Source: Cantharellus purpuraceus (Eukaryota; Basidiomycota; Agaricomycetes; Cantharellales; Hydnaceae). From it: DNA of 64,000 bases. This document shows positions 1 to 10,650 of this stretch, one piece after another. The notes beneath the pieces were generated by a model. The model was not told the origin of the DNA, searched no databases, and saw only the letters and a list, made by a program, of their open reading frames with translations. The stretch spans positions 992,001 to 1,056,000 of the forward strand of contig JALBUN010000047.1 in assembly GCA_025174535.1 (NCBI GenBank), read 5' to 3'. Within the stretch, counting starts at the first letter, position 1. Each line of letters begins with the position of its first letter. The position numbers were made by a program, and so were the translations under genes.

Positions 1-1185
1 GGCACGCTTGTTGTCGACCCTGATGCGGTCGTGCAGCGGGCTAACGCACCAACGGCCTCACGAAGGGATTTCGTGAACTAGTAAGTTCATGACGCCTAGC
101 TGATTGGAGTGGGATTGACGAGGTTGGGGTAGCTTCAGCAAGTGGGAGAATGCCAAGATCCTCCTCGGGACGTCGTACTCGTGGTTTGCGCTCGACGTAA
201 GCCCTTCCGTTCTCTCCCTAGGTTCACAACCATTCACTTTCGCCAAGATCGCATTCTACGGCCTTGGTCTCAACAGCAACGTCATTCTCAACGCAATCGT
301 ACGCCCCATTTTATCACAGCATATATGCTCTTTTCTAATCATGTTTTTACTTCAGCAATTTGGTAACCCGCCGTCGAACGTGGTAGGAGGCGAGGGGGTT
401 TACCTCAACTTGGTCAATTTGTCGGTTGGGAATGTAATGTTCGTATTCCACGCGCTGGCACGGGGGATACACTCTCAAGACGATACGATGCAGTTTATCA
501 GTAGCGGGCCTCATACCCGGATATTATGTGACATTATTGTTTATTGATTCCGTGCGTATCTGTGTATTCTACTTGATGTGTGAGAAGGCTGACGAGGGTT
601 TGGTCAGTGGGGACGAAAGCCGATCCAACTTATGGGCTTTACAATGCTCACGATTATCTTCATTATCATGGTACGTGCCACGCTTTCCTCCCCTTGTCGC
701 TTCTTGCTAAGTCGTTACCCCCTCACCCCCCACAGGGTTTTGGCTACCACAAAATCCTGGCGCACAGTAACGTAGCGTTTGTATTCCTTTACTGCCTTGC
801 CAACTTTTTCCAAAACTTTGGGCCCAACACGACAACATTTGTTATCCCTGGAGAAGCATTCCCCACGCGGTACCGGTCAACCGCGCACGGGATCAGCGCT
901 GCCTGTGGAAAACTCGGCGCCATCGTGGCGCAGGTCGGGTTTACGCAGTTGAAGGATATCGGAGGCATTGATCAGGTGCGTCACCCCCGCCGTTTTTTGG
1001 CGTTCCAATGATGGCTGGTTGGCATTTGTGTGCTGACACGCGCCGGATAGTTTCTTAACCATATTATAGAGATATTTGCGTTGTTCACGTTTACGGGGAT
1101 ATTGTCTACGCTACTACTGACGGAGACGAAGCAGCGTTCGCTCGAGGATATCTCGAACGAAGACCAGGAGAACTTTATCAAATGA
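1..1185 (+). CDS. PHO84-type inorganic phosphate transporter, 3' part
   Basis: This is the C-terminal part of a major-facilitator H+/phosphate symporter of the plasma membrane; the gene begins upstream of the window. Readable exons include 1-80 and 133-196, with introns 81-132 and one starting at 197. Later exons contain WFALD and FYGLGLN, a stretch at about 759-975 with [17 protein letters not shown] and [15 protein letters not shown], and a last exon with [14 protein letters not shown] ending at the TGA at 1183-1185. The FFQNFGPN and [10 protein letters not shown] motifs are hallmarks of fungal PHO84/PHT1 carriers in their last transmembrane helices, while SLEDIS is the usual cytosolic tail. 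The family assignment is secure; the substrate is inferred from the family. Exon borders between 300 and 580 were not fully resolved. Confidence 0.85.
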
Positions 1186-1901
1186 GAGGGGCCTGCTATT
1201 AGATTTGGAATTCAAGTTTGGTGATATAATGGTGCTTTGCGACGACCACTTTCTTTCATGTCTGTCTTTTTCTCTCTCATGTATCCATTGACGTGTCTCA
1301 TCTCATCTTTTCCGTACACTCACTAACGACTCACCTGGTAATGGTAATTGTGGAACTTCATGTAATTGGCATAATCCAATTAACTTATTGAGTTTGTTTA
1401 TTTTTATCGCCGGTGTCCCGTGATCAGCAGCAGACGCCCTAAAAGGGAGAGTGGCCACTAGTGTGGAAAATCATCCACAGTACGATTGGTTGTGCCCCTG
1501 TGCGCATCGTCCGAGGAGGGAATGAACAGGCTTACACCTGCCTACACCAGGGACGGCCATTTGAGGCTGCAAGGCACTGTCACCCATCACACGCCACACA
1601 CGATATACTTTACTACATATATTGCAAATGCACGTTCGTCGTCGCTGATTCTGATTCGCGCATGTGTCGCTCGTTCTTTGGCCAAGGCAGAACATGACCG
1701 ATGAAGAAACGGTCTATGCTGCCGCAGATCATGCACTTAAAAACATGGTCCGATATCCAAAGTATGATGTGATAACGTTGAATGAAATTCTAAAACATGC
1801 ATTCCGCCATCATTTTTTTTATTGGCGTTCAGATTTAAATTTTTGTCCTCCTGAGGGATTGAGGGCGATGACGGCTGGCATGGGTCAGGACGAGCGTCTG
1901 T
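1186..1901. other. Intergenic region, convergent 3' ends
   Basis: This lies between the stop of the phosphate transporter and the stop of the reductoisomerase on the other strand, so it should hold two 3' untranslated regions. The open frames here lack family features and have no convincing splice structure. I see no RNA gene or repeat. Confidence 0.6.
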
Positions 1902-3599
1902 CTACTCGTCCCTGTAATCAGGACGCAGCGAACGGACCGTTTTCCCTACGCAATGCGTGCCCCATTTTTCAGTGTCACACCGCCACCACGGATGCAATAC
2001 ACGGAAACAAACGCACCTGCTCGCCAAATCTCCTGGCTATCGATCTCTTTCAGCTCCCGCGCGAGATCCTCACGATATGTCGCCCGTCCGTTAAACTCAA
2101 GCGACTTGCGCGTCTCCGTGCCGTTTTTCACACTCTCGTAGAGCTCCTCGAACAGTGGCACGTTCGCCTTCTCAAAGCGCGGGGCCCAGTCAAGCGCACC
2201 GCGCCGAGCAGTCGTAGAGCAGGCCGCGAACATATAGTCCTATGGAGGGTGAGGGGGACAAGGTTAGAATGGTTAGAGGATAAAAGGGTGATGAAGATAC
2301 CATGCTGGAAGGCTCGGTCAATGCGTTGTTTTTTTGTGAGTGTTTTTTATGGGGAAACATACCCGCGTTGTCCAATCAGAGGATAGAGTGACTGTGTCGC
2401 CTCCTCCACAGTCTCATTGAATGCCTCTGAGGGCGTGTGGCCGTTCTTGCGCAGGACCTGTGGGGACGGCGGCGTGAGCGAGATACGCAATGTGGACGGA
2501 ATATACTGTGCTCACCTGGTATTGAGCAAGGAACAGTCCCTCTACGTCACGCAAGGTAAGTTCATAGCACACTTTATGATCACCAATACTTACGGATGGC
2601 ACCCATGAGCTGCAGCGATGAGCAAATGAATACATGCGTTTCTGAAGTGCGCAATACGACGTACCACACCACGCTCGCCGTACAAGTCCGAGTACACTTC
2701 CTTCTCGAAAGTGGTCTCGTACAAGTAGCCCGACCCTACAGCGATGCCGAGGGCGATGGCCTTTTCTTTCGCCTGTCCTGTCACGTCTTGGAAGACGGCA
2801 ATACTGGAGTTAATACCACGGCCCTCCTTGAAGAGGGTGCGGACAGTTCTGCCAGAACCCTTGGGGGCGACGAGGATCACATCAACGTCTTTTGGCGGAA
2901 TGACCTTGGTGTCCTCCTTGTAGACCACGGAGAAACCGTGACTGAAATATAGCGTCTTACCCTTGGTGATCAAGGGCGCAATGGTAGACCATGTCTGGGA
3001 CTGCGCGGCATCTGAGAGCAAATTCATAATGATGGTGCCTCGTGAAATGGCATCTTCAATAGGAAACAGGTTTTCGCCTGGCACCTGGAGTATATTGACA
3101 CTCAAAACCTGCACCTAGGCATCAAAGTAGATGCTCACCCAACCATCTTCCATGGCCTGTTTCCAGCTCTCTCCACCTTTCCGAACACCCACAATTACAT
3201 TCAAACCATTGTCTCGCGCGTTCAGACCTTGGCCATGGCCTTGCGAGCCATATCCAATAAGAGCAAGTGTGTCGTTCTTAAAGTAATCCTGGAGTTTTGG
3301 CAGCGGCCAGTCGCTGCGTTCGTACACAACCTCTTTGGTACCTGCAAAATCAAGCGTCTTCATTCCACGCACAAACTAGACACATATATATGAGTGAACA
3401 GTCCGCTGGCCCAAGGAGCGGGAAATAAACACACCTGCGCCGGTAGAACGGGTGCAGACGCAGTGGTCGTCGCCGCCCGTGCTAGGGCAGAGTAGGACTG
3501 AGCATACGCTGGGCGGGTCACCGTCGCTGTCGCCGTGCGTTGCGCACGACGCGCAGCGTTGCGAAGAACTTTGGTAGAACGAGTGGTAAAGGCAGACAT
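1902..3599 (-). CDS. ILV5: Ketol-acid reductoisomerase (acetohydroxyacid reductoisomerase), mitochondrial
   Basis: This is the NADPH-dependent second common enzyme of valine and isoleucine synthesis in the mitochondrial matrix. Translation starts at 3599 (an in-frame ATG also lies at 3617) with a basic Arg/Ala-rich presequence. After an intron come the Rossmann motif [15 protein letters not shown], the block [16 protein letters not shown], then [31 protein letters not shown] and [16 protein letters not shown]. The last intron is 1946-2016; the final exon (2016 side 'G' plus 1945-1902) reads [14 protein letters not shown] and ends at the stop at 1904-1902. A 4-nt micro-exon at 2301-2304 is needed to keep the frame (RG-M-DYMF). 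The gene is divergent from MGM1 across a 119-bp gap. Identification is very secure; the exact start is slightly uncertain. Confidence 0.95.
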
Positions 3600-3718
3600 G
3601 CAGGAGAGAGCTGGCACGAGTCACGTCGACTACTTGCGCGCCCAAAAAAAGTTCACTTTTGTATAGTCTAAGCGCCCAGCTGGTTCTACGCTTTCCCACG
3701 CCAAATGCCAGTGTTGCG
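3600..3718. promoter_or_regulatory. Bidirectional promoter ILV5 / MGM1
   Basis: Only 119 bp separate the ILV5 start (3599, minus) from the MGM1 start (3719, plus). Both promoters and 5' leaders must overlap here or extend into the opposite gene. The gap contains an A-rich run followed by a TTTTGTATAG stretch near 3640-3667. No specific factor site is assigned. Confidence 0.5.
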
Positions 3719-6700
3719 ATGATGCTGAGCACACTCTCTCACCGTCTGGCAGCGCTCAAGCTTGGCGCAGCACCGTCAAAGTCGTCGTCGCATAATGCGC
3801 CGTCGTCGTTTCGCAGGCGGAGTCAGATGTCGACTCTTGTAATGTCCCCCAGTCTGCGCTTGCATGCCCGTTTACCCCTCGCCAAATCTCATCCGCTGCG
3901 ACATGTCCACGTTCGCGCCTTATCGTACTCTTCATTGCCTAAATTTGCCGCCCGTGCGTTGCGGTTACCCGTTGCAGGTGCAACGGCGGGGGCAGGTGCG
4001 CTTGGGTACGCCAACTACAAGTACGAAGGTGAGTGAATGCATATACCCCGTGCCGCATGAGCTCTCTGTTTGATCGACCTCCCTTTCCAGAGTTTCGCAA
4101 CAATACGACAGCTTGGATGAACACGATCCAAGACACCGCCACGGATATGTACGACTCTGCGGCGGACGGGCTCAACTCCGTGAAATCGCGTGTATTAGAG
4201 GTGCAGCTGCCCGAGTTTCAGACGCCCCAGTTCCTCAAGGATATCTTTTCCGCGTCAGGTGGAGAGGGTAAGCAGAGTCGCGATGGTCCCGACTCTCATG
4301 GTGAATCACGGGGCAACCAGCCTTCCCCGGAAGATAAGACTGCCATTGCTGCACTCATTGCAGCCACACTGTCTGCACCATCAGATCCAGCTCAGGAGGA
4401 CACTCGCAGTGGTCCTCGGACAGATGAGCTCATGCACTTGACCCGCAAGCTAATCGAAATACGCAGCATTCTTTTGAGCATCGACCAGAGCGATGCCCTA
4501 AAACTGCCTAGTATTGTTGTCATTGGCAGCCAGAGTTCGGGAAAGAGTTCCGTATTAGAAGCCATCGTGGGACACGAATTTCTCCCAAAGTAAGTGTGGT
4601 CGGCCATCGTCCCTTCGTGATTACTAAGTCTCCTCCCTAGAGGAAACAACATGGTGACTCGACGTCCAATAGAGCTGACCTTAGTTCATAACCCTCCTTC
4701 TGCTTCAGGAGAAGCCGAAGAATATGGCGAGTTTCCAACGCTCGGTCTGGGTCGCATATCCGACTTTTCACAAATCCAGAAAACCCTCACCGACCTCAAT
4801 CTTGCTGTTCCCTCGTCCGAAGCTGTCTCTAATGAGCCAATCGACCTGCGCATACACAGTCCCCATGTTCCAGACCTGACATTGATAGATTTACCTGGAT
4901 ATGTACAGATCTCTTCCCTTGATCAACCGGAGACGCTCAAGGAGAAGATTGCATCACTTTGTGAAAAATATATCCGAGAACCGAACATCATTCTAGCCGT
5001 CTGCGCAGCTGACGTTGACCTTGCCAACTCTCCTGCTCTCAGGGCCAGTCGCAAAGTTGACCCACTTGGGCTGCGCACCATCGGCGTCATCACCAAGATG
5101 GATCTTGTACCGCCGGATCAGGGTGCTGGTATTCTGTCTGGAAATCGTTACCCATTGCATTTGGGATATGTAGGGGTAGTGTGCAAGCCAAAGGGGCGCC
5201 AGTCCTCCAATTCAACCGCACTTGTGTCGCAAAAGGCCGAAGACAATTTCTTTGCTGCCCACAAGGAACTCTTCGGCACTTCATCATCACTCATGGTTGG
5301 CACGAATACACTGCGCCGACGGCTCATGGAAGTCCTTGAATCGTCAATGGCTTCGTCTTTACATGGAATCACCAACGCTGTGCAGCTCGAATTGGAAGAA
5401 GCGACATACCAATTCAAGGTACAATACAATGATCGTCGCATAACAGCCGAGTCATACGTTGCAGAAACAGTCGACGCCCTCAAAGCAAGGTTCAAGGATT
5501 ACACTAACCAGTTCAGCAAACCACAGCTACGGGCGAAGCTAAAAATGATGCTGGACGAGAAGTCCATGGATGTTCTCGAACAGTTATATTGGTCGGACAA
5601 GCGTGCTGCAGAACTCAACGCCCTAGCGGCAGACCCTAAGTTGAAGCCCGAAGACTTAGAGCCCTACTGGCGATACAAATTAGAAGCTGCCTCTTCCCTA
5701 TTGACAAAGTCGGGAGTTGGCCGTGACTCGACGCACCTTGTTGCAGAGGGTCTTCGCGCGCTGATCGAGTCCATTGCCACGGAAGAACCATTTACATATC
5801 ACCCCGGCGCTGCAGACAGGCTCATCCAGTTCTCGCATATGATTTTGCGAGATAGAATTGGCGTCACCTCTGACCAGGTGGAGAACTGCATCAAGCCTTT
5901 CAAGTATGAGGTCGAGGTCGAGCCCCGGGAGTGGGAAGTTGGTCGAGTTAAGGCTGTTGACCTGTTCGAGAGGGAAGTTAGTATGTGTGAGGGTAAGCTG
6001 AAGGAGATTCGCAAGCGTGCTGGCGGAAGTCGGCGGTTGAATGGTCTGATGTCCTATGTCAAGACGCTTGAGGAGCGGGAGCGGGAGCGGAAAGCCAAAC
6101 GTCTATTATCATCAGACGCAGAGTCCCCAGATGCAGAGGGCGATGACGAGTCTCCAGATCAATACCGATACAACCCAGCACAACTTCTAGATGGTGAGTG
6201 CCTTCCAGTGAGACGCGGGAGTGCTCAATAGTTTGTCTAATATGTGCATGTCAGCACGCCATGCCGCTCTTTACAGCGACCGTTTAGGGATCCTAAAGCT
6301 GCGGCTTGCCGCGCTCAAATCAAAACGATGCAAGGGTGGGCCAGAAAATGGACTTTTATGTCCAGAGGCTTTCCTCAACGTCGTTGCTGACAAGCTGGCA
6401 TATACATCCGCATTATTCATTAATATCGAGCTCCTCGATCAATTCTTCTACCAGGTATGATCTCATTCTTACTGTCCTTCATCTGTCCGTCATTGACTGT
6501 GCCTTAGTTCCCTCGAGAGATCGACTCTCGTTTGATATATGATCTTGATCGAGACGAGATTCAACGCTTTGCACGCGAGAATCCGATTGTGCGTCACCAT
6601 TTGGACTTGCAGGAGCGGAAGGACAAACTAGAAGAGGTGATTCATAACTTGAGTATGTTCTCGTGGCTACGCGTCTGATGTCACGATCACAGGTCATGAA

Positions 6701-6785
6701 GTCCCTGCAAAGTTTGGTCAACTTGCGAAAGGATGCTCAGCCTCAAAAGCGGCGATCGCAAGGCCTGTTTGGATCTTTTCTCTGA
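3719..6785 (+). CDS. MGM1: Mitochondrial dynamin-like GTPase, inner-membrane fusion
   Basis: This is a dynamin-family GTPase that fuses mitochondrial inner membranes and shapes cristae. It begins [10 protein letters not shown] with an Arg/Ser-rich mitochondrial presequence, followed by a Gly/Ala-rich membrane segment ([13 protein letters not shown]) ending near 4020. The G domain has G1 GSQSSGKSS (about 4530), a threonine-containing switch after the intron near 4592-4640 (NNMVTRRP), G3 DLPG (about 4893) and G4 TKMD (about 5092). A middle/stalk region follows, with the effector-like C-terminal helices after 6200. The last exon ends LFGSFL at 6783-6785. Length and domain order fit Mgm1/OPA1, including the membrane anchor before the GTPase that distinguishes it from Dnm1. 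Family biology predicts rhomboid cleavage into long and short forms; no cleavage site was mapped. Confidence 0.94.
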
Positions 6786-6908
6786 CACTGGATTTTGTCC
6801 ATTTCCTTTGGATTCCTTCCTGCACACCCCCACTCCAATTGGCTTATGATTCACTCACTGTACACGAAATTACGAAAAATGACTGCAATAATTGATCCAA
6901 TCTTGTAT

Positions 6909-7630
6909 TTACAGCTTTGCCTTTGTCTTTGCCATCTACACAAGGGCGCAGATGGGCGTACGGTACATGTATGTGACAGAATACAACGCTCACCTTGAGT
7001 ACGCCATCAAGCTTTGTGGCCAGCATGATATTGCCCTTTGTCTGTGAAGTTGATCCATGAACCACTACCCCATGGGGCTGCATGTATGCATACCTTGAGT
7101 TTGCCAGCCATGAAAGCTCTCTGAGCATCCATCTATGCAAATAGGGTGAGGTTCAATAGACATTTGCCAACAATCCCTCCGTCTCACCTTGCCGCTCGCA
7201 ATTTGCACAAAGACATCGTCTACAACAACATGTTAATTTTCTTTCCTTCGTTAAAACCTTGTGGACATACTCACCATCGAATATCAAGGTAACGTCGGCT
7301 TTGGTTTTTGCTTCTCCCTTATACACCGTGCCTGTCTTCTTCAAGTCGATGGTCCATATAGCTTCCTTACCCTCGGGGTTCTTCATGCGCAACTCGAAGA
7401 TGCCATTGGTCTATTGGAGGCTGTGTCAAAGCGTTCATAAATTTCTGAGAGAGGAATTTACTTTTTTTATCTGGGACTTCTTCTCTACGTCACTGGCACC
7501 TTCGAACGCTCCGCCAAGCGCGGCTAAGATCTCTGAGGACTGCGAGCGAAATTACAATAATCAGGTCGTTGAACTTGCAGATAACATAGAAAGTGTATAC
7601 TTTGAATCCAGGTTCCTTGATATCAGACAT
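6909..7630 (-). CDS. SCP2-domain sterol carrier / non-specific lipid transfer protein
   Basis: This is a small stand-alone SCP2 protein that binds sterols and acyl chains in a hydrophobic tunnel, probably in peroxisomes. The start at 7630 gives MSDIKEPGFK. Short exons then give SSEILAALGGAF, KKTNGIFELRMKNPEGKEA, IWTIDLKKTG, KADVTLIFDDDVFVQIASGK, MDAQRAFMAGKLK, and TKGNIMLATKLDGVLK. The last tiny exon reads MAKTKAKL and stops at 6911-6909. The MAGKLKxKGNIMLATKL block is the classic SCP2 signature. The terminal AKL conforms to the PTS1 peroxisomal signal. At least five short introns split a protein of only about 125 residues. The gene is divergent from POP4 across 107 bp. Confidence 0.92.
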
Positions 7631-7737
7631 AGTAGGAGGATATTTAGGCACAGATCAAGGACAGAACGAACGACTGGAGCCAAGATTTCACATGATTTTG
7701 GAATAAAGCATCTGCGTCACGACTTGTCACACTCAGC
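7631..7737. promoter_or_regulatory. Bidirectional promoter SCP2 / POP4
   Basis: A 107-bp space lies between two start codons pointing away from each other. It must contain both core promoters or parts of them. No clear TATA box is visible. Confidence 0.45.
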
Positions 7738-8741
7738 ATGGACAACCTTCAAGCAAGCTCCTCTGCTGATCTTTACCAAGAGCTCTCTCAAGCACAAATA
7801 AAGGTACGACCATATGAAATCTTCTGTCCTTCAGCCAATTCTTCTTTTGTTTCATAGGGCCAACGCCTCAGATTTACTACCTCAGCACCGTTTACACCAA
7901 CTTATGTCCAATCTCAACTCACGCTATCCTCGGATCCACCGGCAATATATGCTAGTCGGGTTCAGAACCGTCAGGTTGCGCTGGAAAACCCTGCACGAGA
8001 AAGCAGGGCAAAGCAATTGGCTGATCAGCGAAAGGCACGTCAAGCTCAGGACGCCGCGAGAAGGAAGAGCCGCGTCCTCAATCGAAAGAATGCTACCTTG
8101 AAGGGCGTATGGAAACTAAAAAAGGAGGAGACTCGGTAGGCATATCTTTCTTTGCATGACGGTTCGCTGACTCTAAACAGCTATGAACTGTTCCTGCCCC
8201 TGCACCGAATGTGGAAGTCTTACATGGCTGAGCTTTTAGGACTCGCTGTTCTCCCTAATATTCCCGTAGATCCTTCTTCCGTCAATATTTCAAACGCCCA
8301 GGGTATGCAAGCAAAACTTGTGAAGGCGGATTTTCACGGTAGCATCGTCTCAGGTGTGCACATGAACACAAGTATAAGTAAACTTTATCAACTTTACTAT
8401 GTATACAGTACGAAGCGCGAAGAACCCAAGTCTCGTTGGTTGCTCTGGAATTGTCATTCTAGAGACTGAGAACACGTTCAAAGTCGTCACGATGCAGAAT
8501 AAGTTGAAAGGTACGTTTGTCTTTCACATTATAAACCGGCTTCGCGAAAATCTTACATTGTGTAGTTCTCCCAAAGCGAAATTCTGTCTTCGCCTTCACC
8601 ATTCCTTTGTATGCACCTCCACCTGAGTCGCAGGGTATCAAAGTCCCTGAACCCATGATTGAGTTTGAGCTCTATGGGGATCAGTTCGCATTTCGGTCCA
8701 GCGATCGCGCCACTAGAAAGTTCAAACACAAGCTCATATAA
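7738..8741 (+). CDS. POP4: Ribonuclease P/MRP protein subunit POP4 (Rpp29)
   Basis: This is a protein subunit of nuclear RNase P and RNase MRP, which mature tRNA 5' ends and pre-rRNA. It starts MDNLQASSSADLYQELSQ at 7738 and has an Arg/Lys-rich N-terminal half with QRKARQAQDAARRKSR, typical of eukaryotic Rpp29. The Sm-like core then follows with YELFLPLHRMWKSYMAELLG, GMQAKLVKADFHGS, the NPSLVGCSGIVILETENTFK barrel strands, and SVFAFTIPLY near the C terminus, ending KFKHKLI with the stop at 8739-8741. The order KAD(L/F)HG, then VG..GIV..ET..TFK, is diagnostic of the UPF0086/POP4 family. It is convergent with the HIT gene, with 85 bp between stops. Confidence 0.92.
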
Positions 8742-8826
8742 CCACTGTCGTTGTCCATCGAGCCTAACTACGGTCATCATGGGTGGCTTGGATGTATCAT
8801 CGTCTGGCATTTGACACGACCCTTGG

Positions 8827-9646
8827 TCAGCACGGCAAAACACCGATTTTACCTCCAGCTTCCAGGATGCCGATAGCTTGGCTGATCTCAACGAACCACG
8901 AAAACCCCTTCTTTTGTCCCTGGCTTCCTGCTGAGATAGGGTACTTGGCTCGACGATAATAGGACTTGTAGGGAAGACCGTGAGCGTGCAGGTGTAGATG
9001 CATGACGCTGTTGAAAGGTGGTATGTGGAAGCCCAGCCTGTATCCCTTCACAGTTGGTATACAAGGCAGGACATGCAAGGTGCTGATGATTGACGGACCT
9101 TCTAGATTGGGGTTTAATTCTGAGAGAATCTAAAACAAGATGACCAGTGTATTCCATGTCTTTGACTGTTTTGCATTATGCGAGAGTAACAACGCATCAT
9201 AGTCAAACAAGCACTCACGAAGCGGAATATCTTCGTGTTCAAATACCTTTACACTAGCTGGATCCTGTCTTTCAATTTAAATAGATTACCCACAGTCTGA
9301 ACTTCTTACGAATGTGCTTAACTGGCACCACTAAAAGATGTTCTTTAGCAGCAGGATCGCGATCCCGGAAGACGACGAGTTGTGGGTTCTAAATGAGATT
9401 GCGAAAGTAAGTTTGACATCTAGAGTTCGTCAAGGGTTCGTTCGACATTACTTCCAAGATAATGTCAAAGCCTCGGGCCCGGGAGATATTGCAGAATACA
9501 CATGAATCAGGCTTTGTATCATTAATGTCAAGTTTCACGGCACCATAGGTTTCTTGCCGTGCAAAAGAATGGAATAATGAGTGGATTGAAGAGAAAGGCA
9601 TATGATGACAAGTTCCAGGTTGCAGTGATATGAGTTCCACGGACAA
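8827..9646 (-). CDS. HIT-domain nucleotide hydrolase, HINT3-like
   Basis: This is a histidine-triad protein, expected to hydrolyse nucleoside phosphoramidates or adenylates. The first exon reads DSCVFCNISRARGFDIILE, with the CxxC pair common at HIT N termini. The next exon gives PQLVVFRDRDPAAKEHLLVVPVKHI. Further on, LVLDSLRIKPQSRR joins to LGFHIPPFNSVMHLHLHAHGLPYKS, which carries the catalytic HxHxH triad (HLHLH). The tail GFSWFVEISQAIGILEAGG ends at 8829-8827. The splice from PQSRR skips an intron with acceptor just before CTGGGC. One exon between KHI and SVKVFEHEDIPL could not be joined cleanly in frame. The start may be 9646 or the in-frame ATG at 9601. The family call is strong; the precise substrate is unknown. 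Confidence 0.82.
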
Positions 9647-10650
9647 AATAATGGAGCCTTGACTAGCTGTATATCTTGTTTATGACTAATCCGAACCAGC
9701 TTGAAATTTCCTGATGATCACATCAACGTTGATCAAACGGATAACATTCCTGTATCCCATACAGTAACGTGTCAACCGTCAGTGCAATAGTAGATGTAGC
9801 CGCATTATAAGCTTAACAACGGCCAAATTTTACAACGGCCACATTTCACGTCGACTTGCAGTTGTTGGTGGTGTGAATGGTGCAGTTGCAAGCCACGTTA
9901 GTCGATCCCCTAGAATTTGCGTGTATCCCATTCAATCCAGATGGGAAGAGTTCTTGTGTATCAGCCCAGTCACGAAGCTCCAAGTGGATGCTGATGGTTA
10001 TAGGACGTGAAGAGGAGCCTTTAAGAAGGAACTTCAGTTGTGCGGGGAGCAAACAACTGTTACATTCGGTAGCTACCTTTTTTTAAGTAGACTACAAGAC
10101 TCGGTCAATATTTACATGACAGAAAAGAACCGGTATGTACACTTCAGCTGTGCGGGGAGCAAACAACTGAAGTGTTGGATAGCGTAGTACATGCAAAGCT
10201 TGTATCTCATCGAGTCAGGTGGACACAGACAGAAGAAAAAGTACCGGCGTGCTTGACCGCTGTACGTGTATGTTTGCGGTCATTGTATTTGGTGCAGATA
10301 TTATTGATCCAACAGATGCCAGGAGAGTTGCACAGATGGCCGCTACGCTAGTTATCGCATTTTACTTCTAATATAAGTACTACTGTAATATCCCCAGCTT
10401 AGTTGGCCACTGGTGAGGCCTAGGCACACCACAAGCGTCGGAGTTGAATGTGTGAATGTGATTAGAAGTAGTTGATTGTGGCCTAAATGGGATATATGGC
10501 ATCTGTCACTGATTTCGCGTCCTGTACTCGCTTATAGTTTTTTGTGTTCTTTTTCATCTTTCACTCCAGTGCACAAGCGCTTCGAGCACCTTGATTGAAA
10601 ATCCCTAAACTTCTTCTCTCTGTTCCAGTCAGTTGTCTGCTGCTCTCGCT
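9647..10650. other. Intergenic region with a duplicated hairpin
   Basis: About 1 kb without a supported gene. It contains a 29-bp sequence with one difference at 10031-10059 and 10141-10169, each able to fold into a hairpin (see findings). The last 100 bp before 10651 is the CT-rich leader of the next gene. Confidence 0.55.
10139..10175. repeat. Hairpin-forming repeat (second of two copies)
   Basis: The arms at 10139-10151 and 10163-10175 pair over 12 of 13 positions around an 11-nt loop. The same core occurs at 10031-10059, exactly 110 bp upstream, with a shorter perfect 7-bp stem. Confidence 0.6.
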
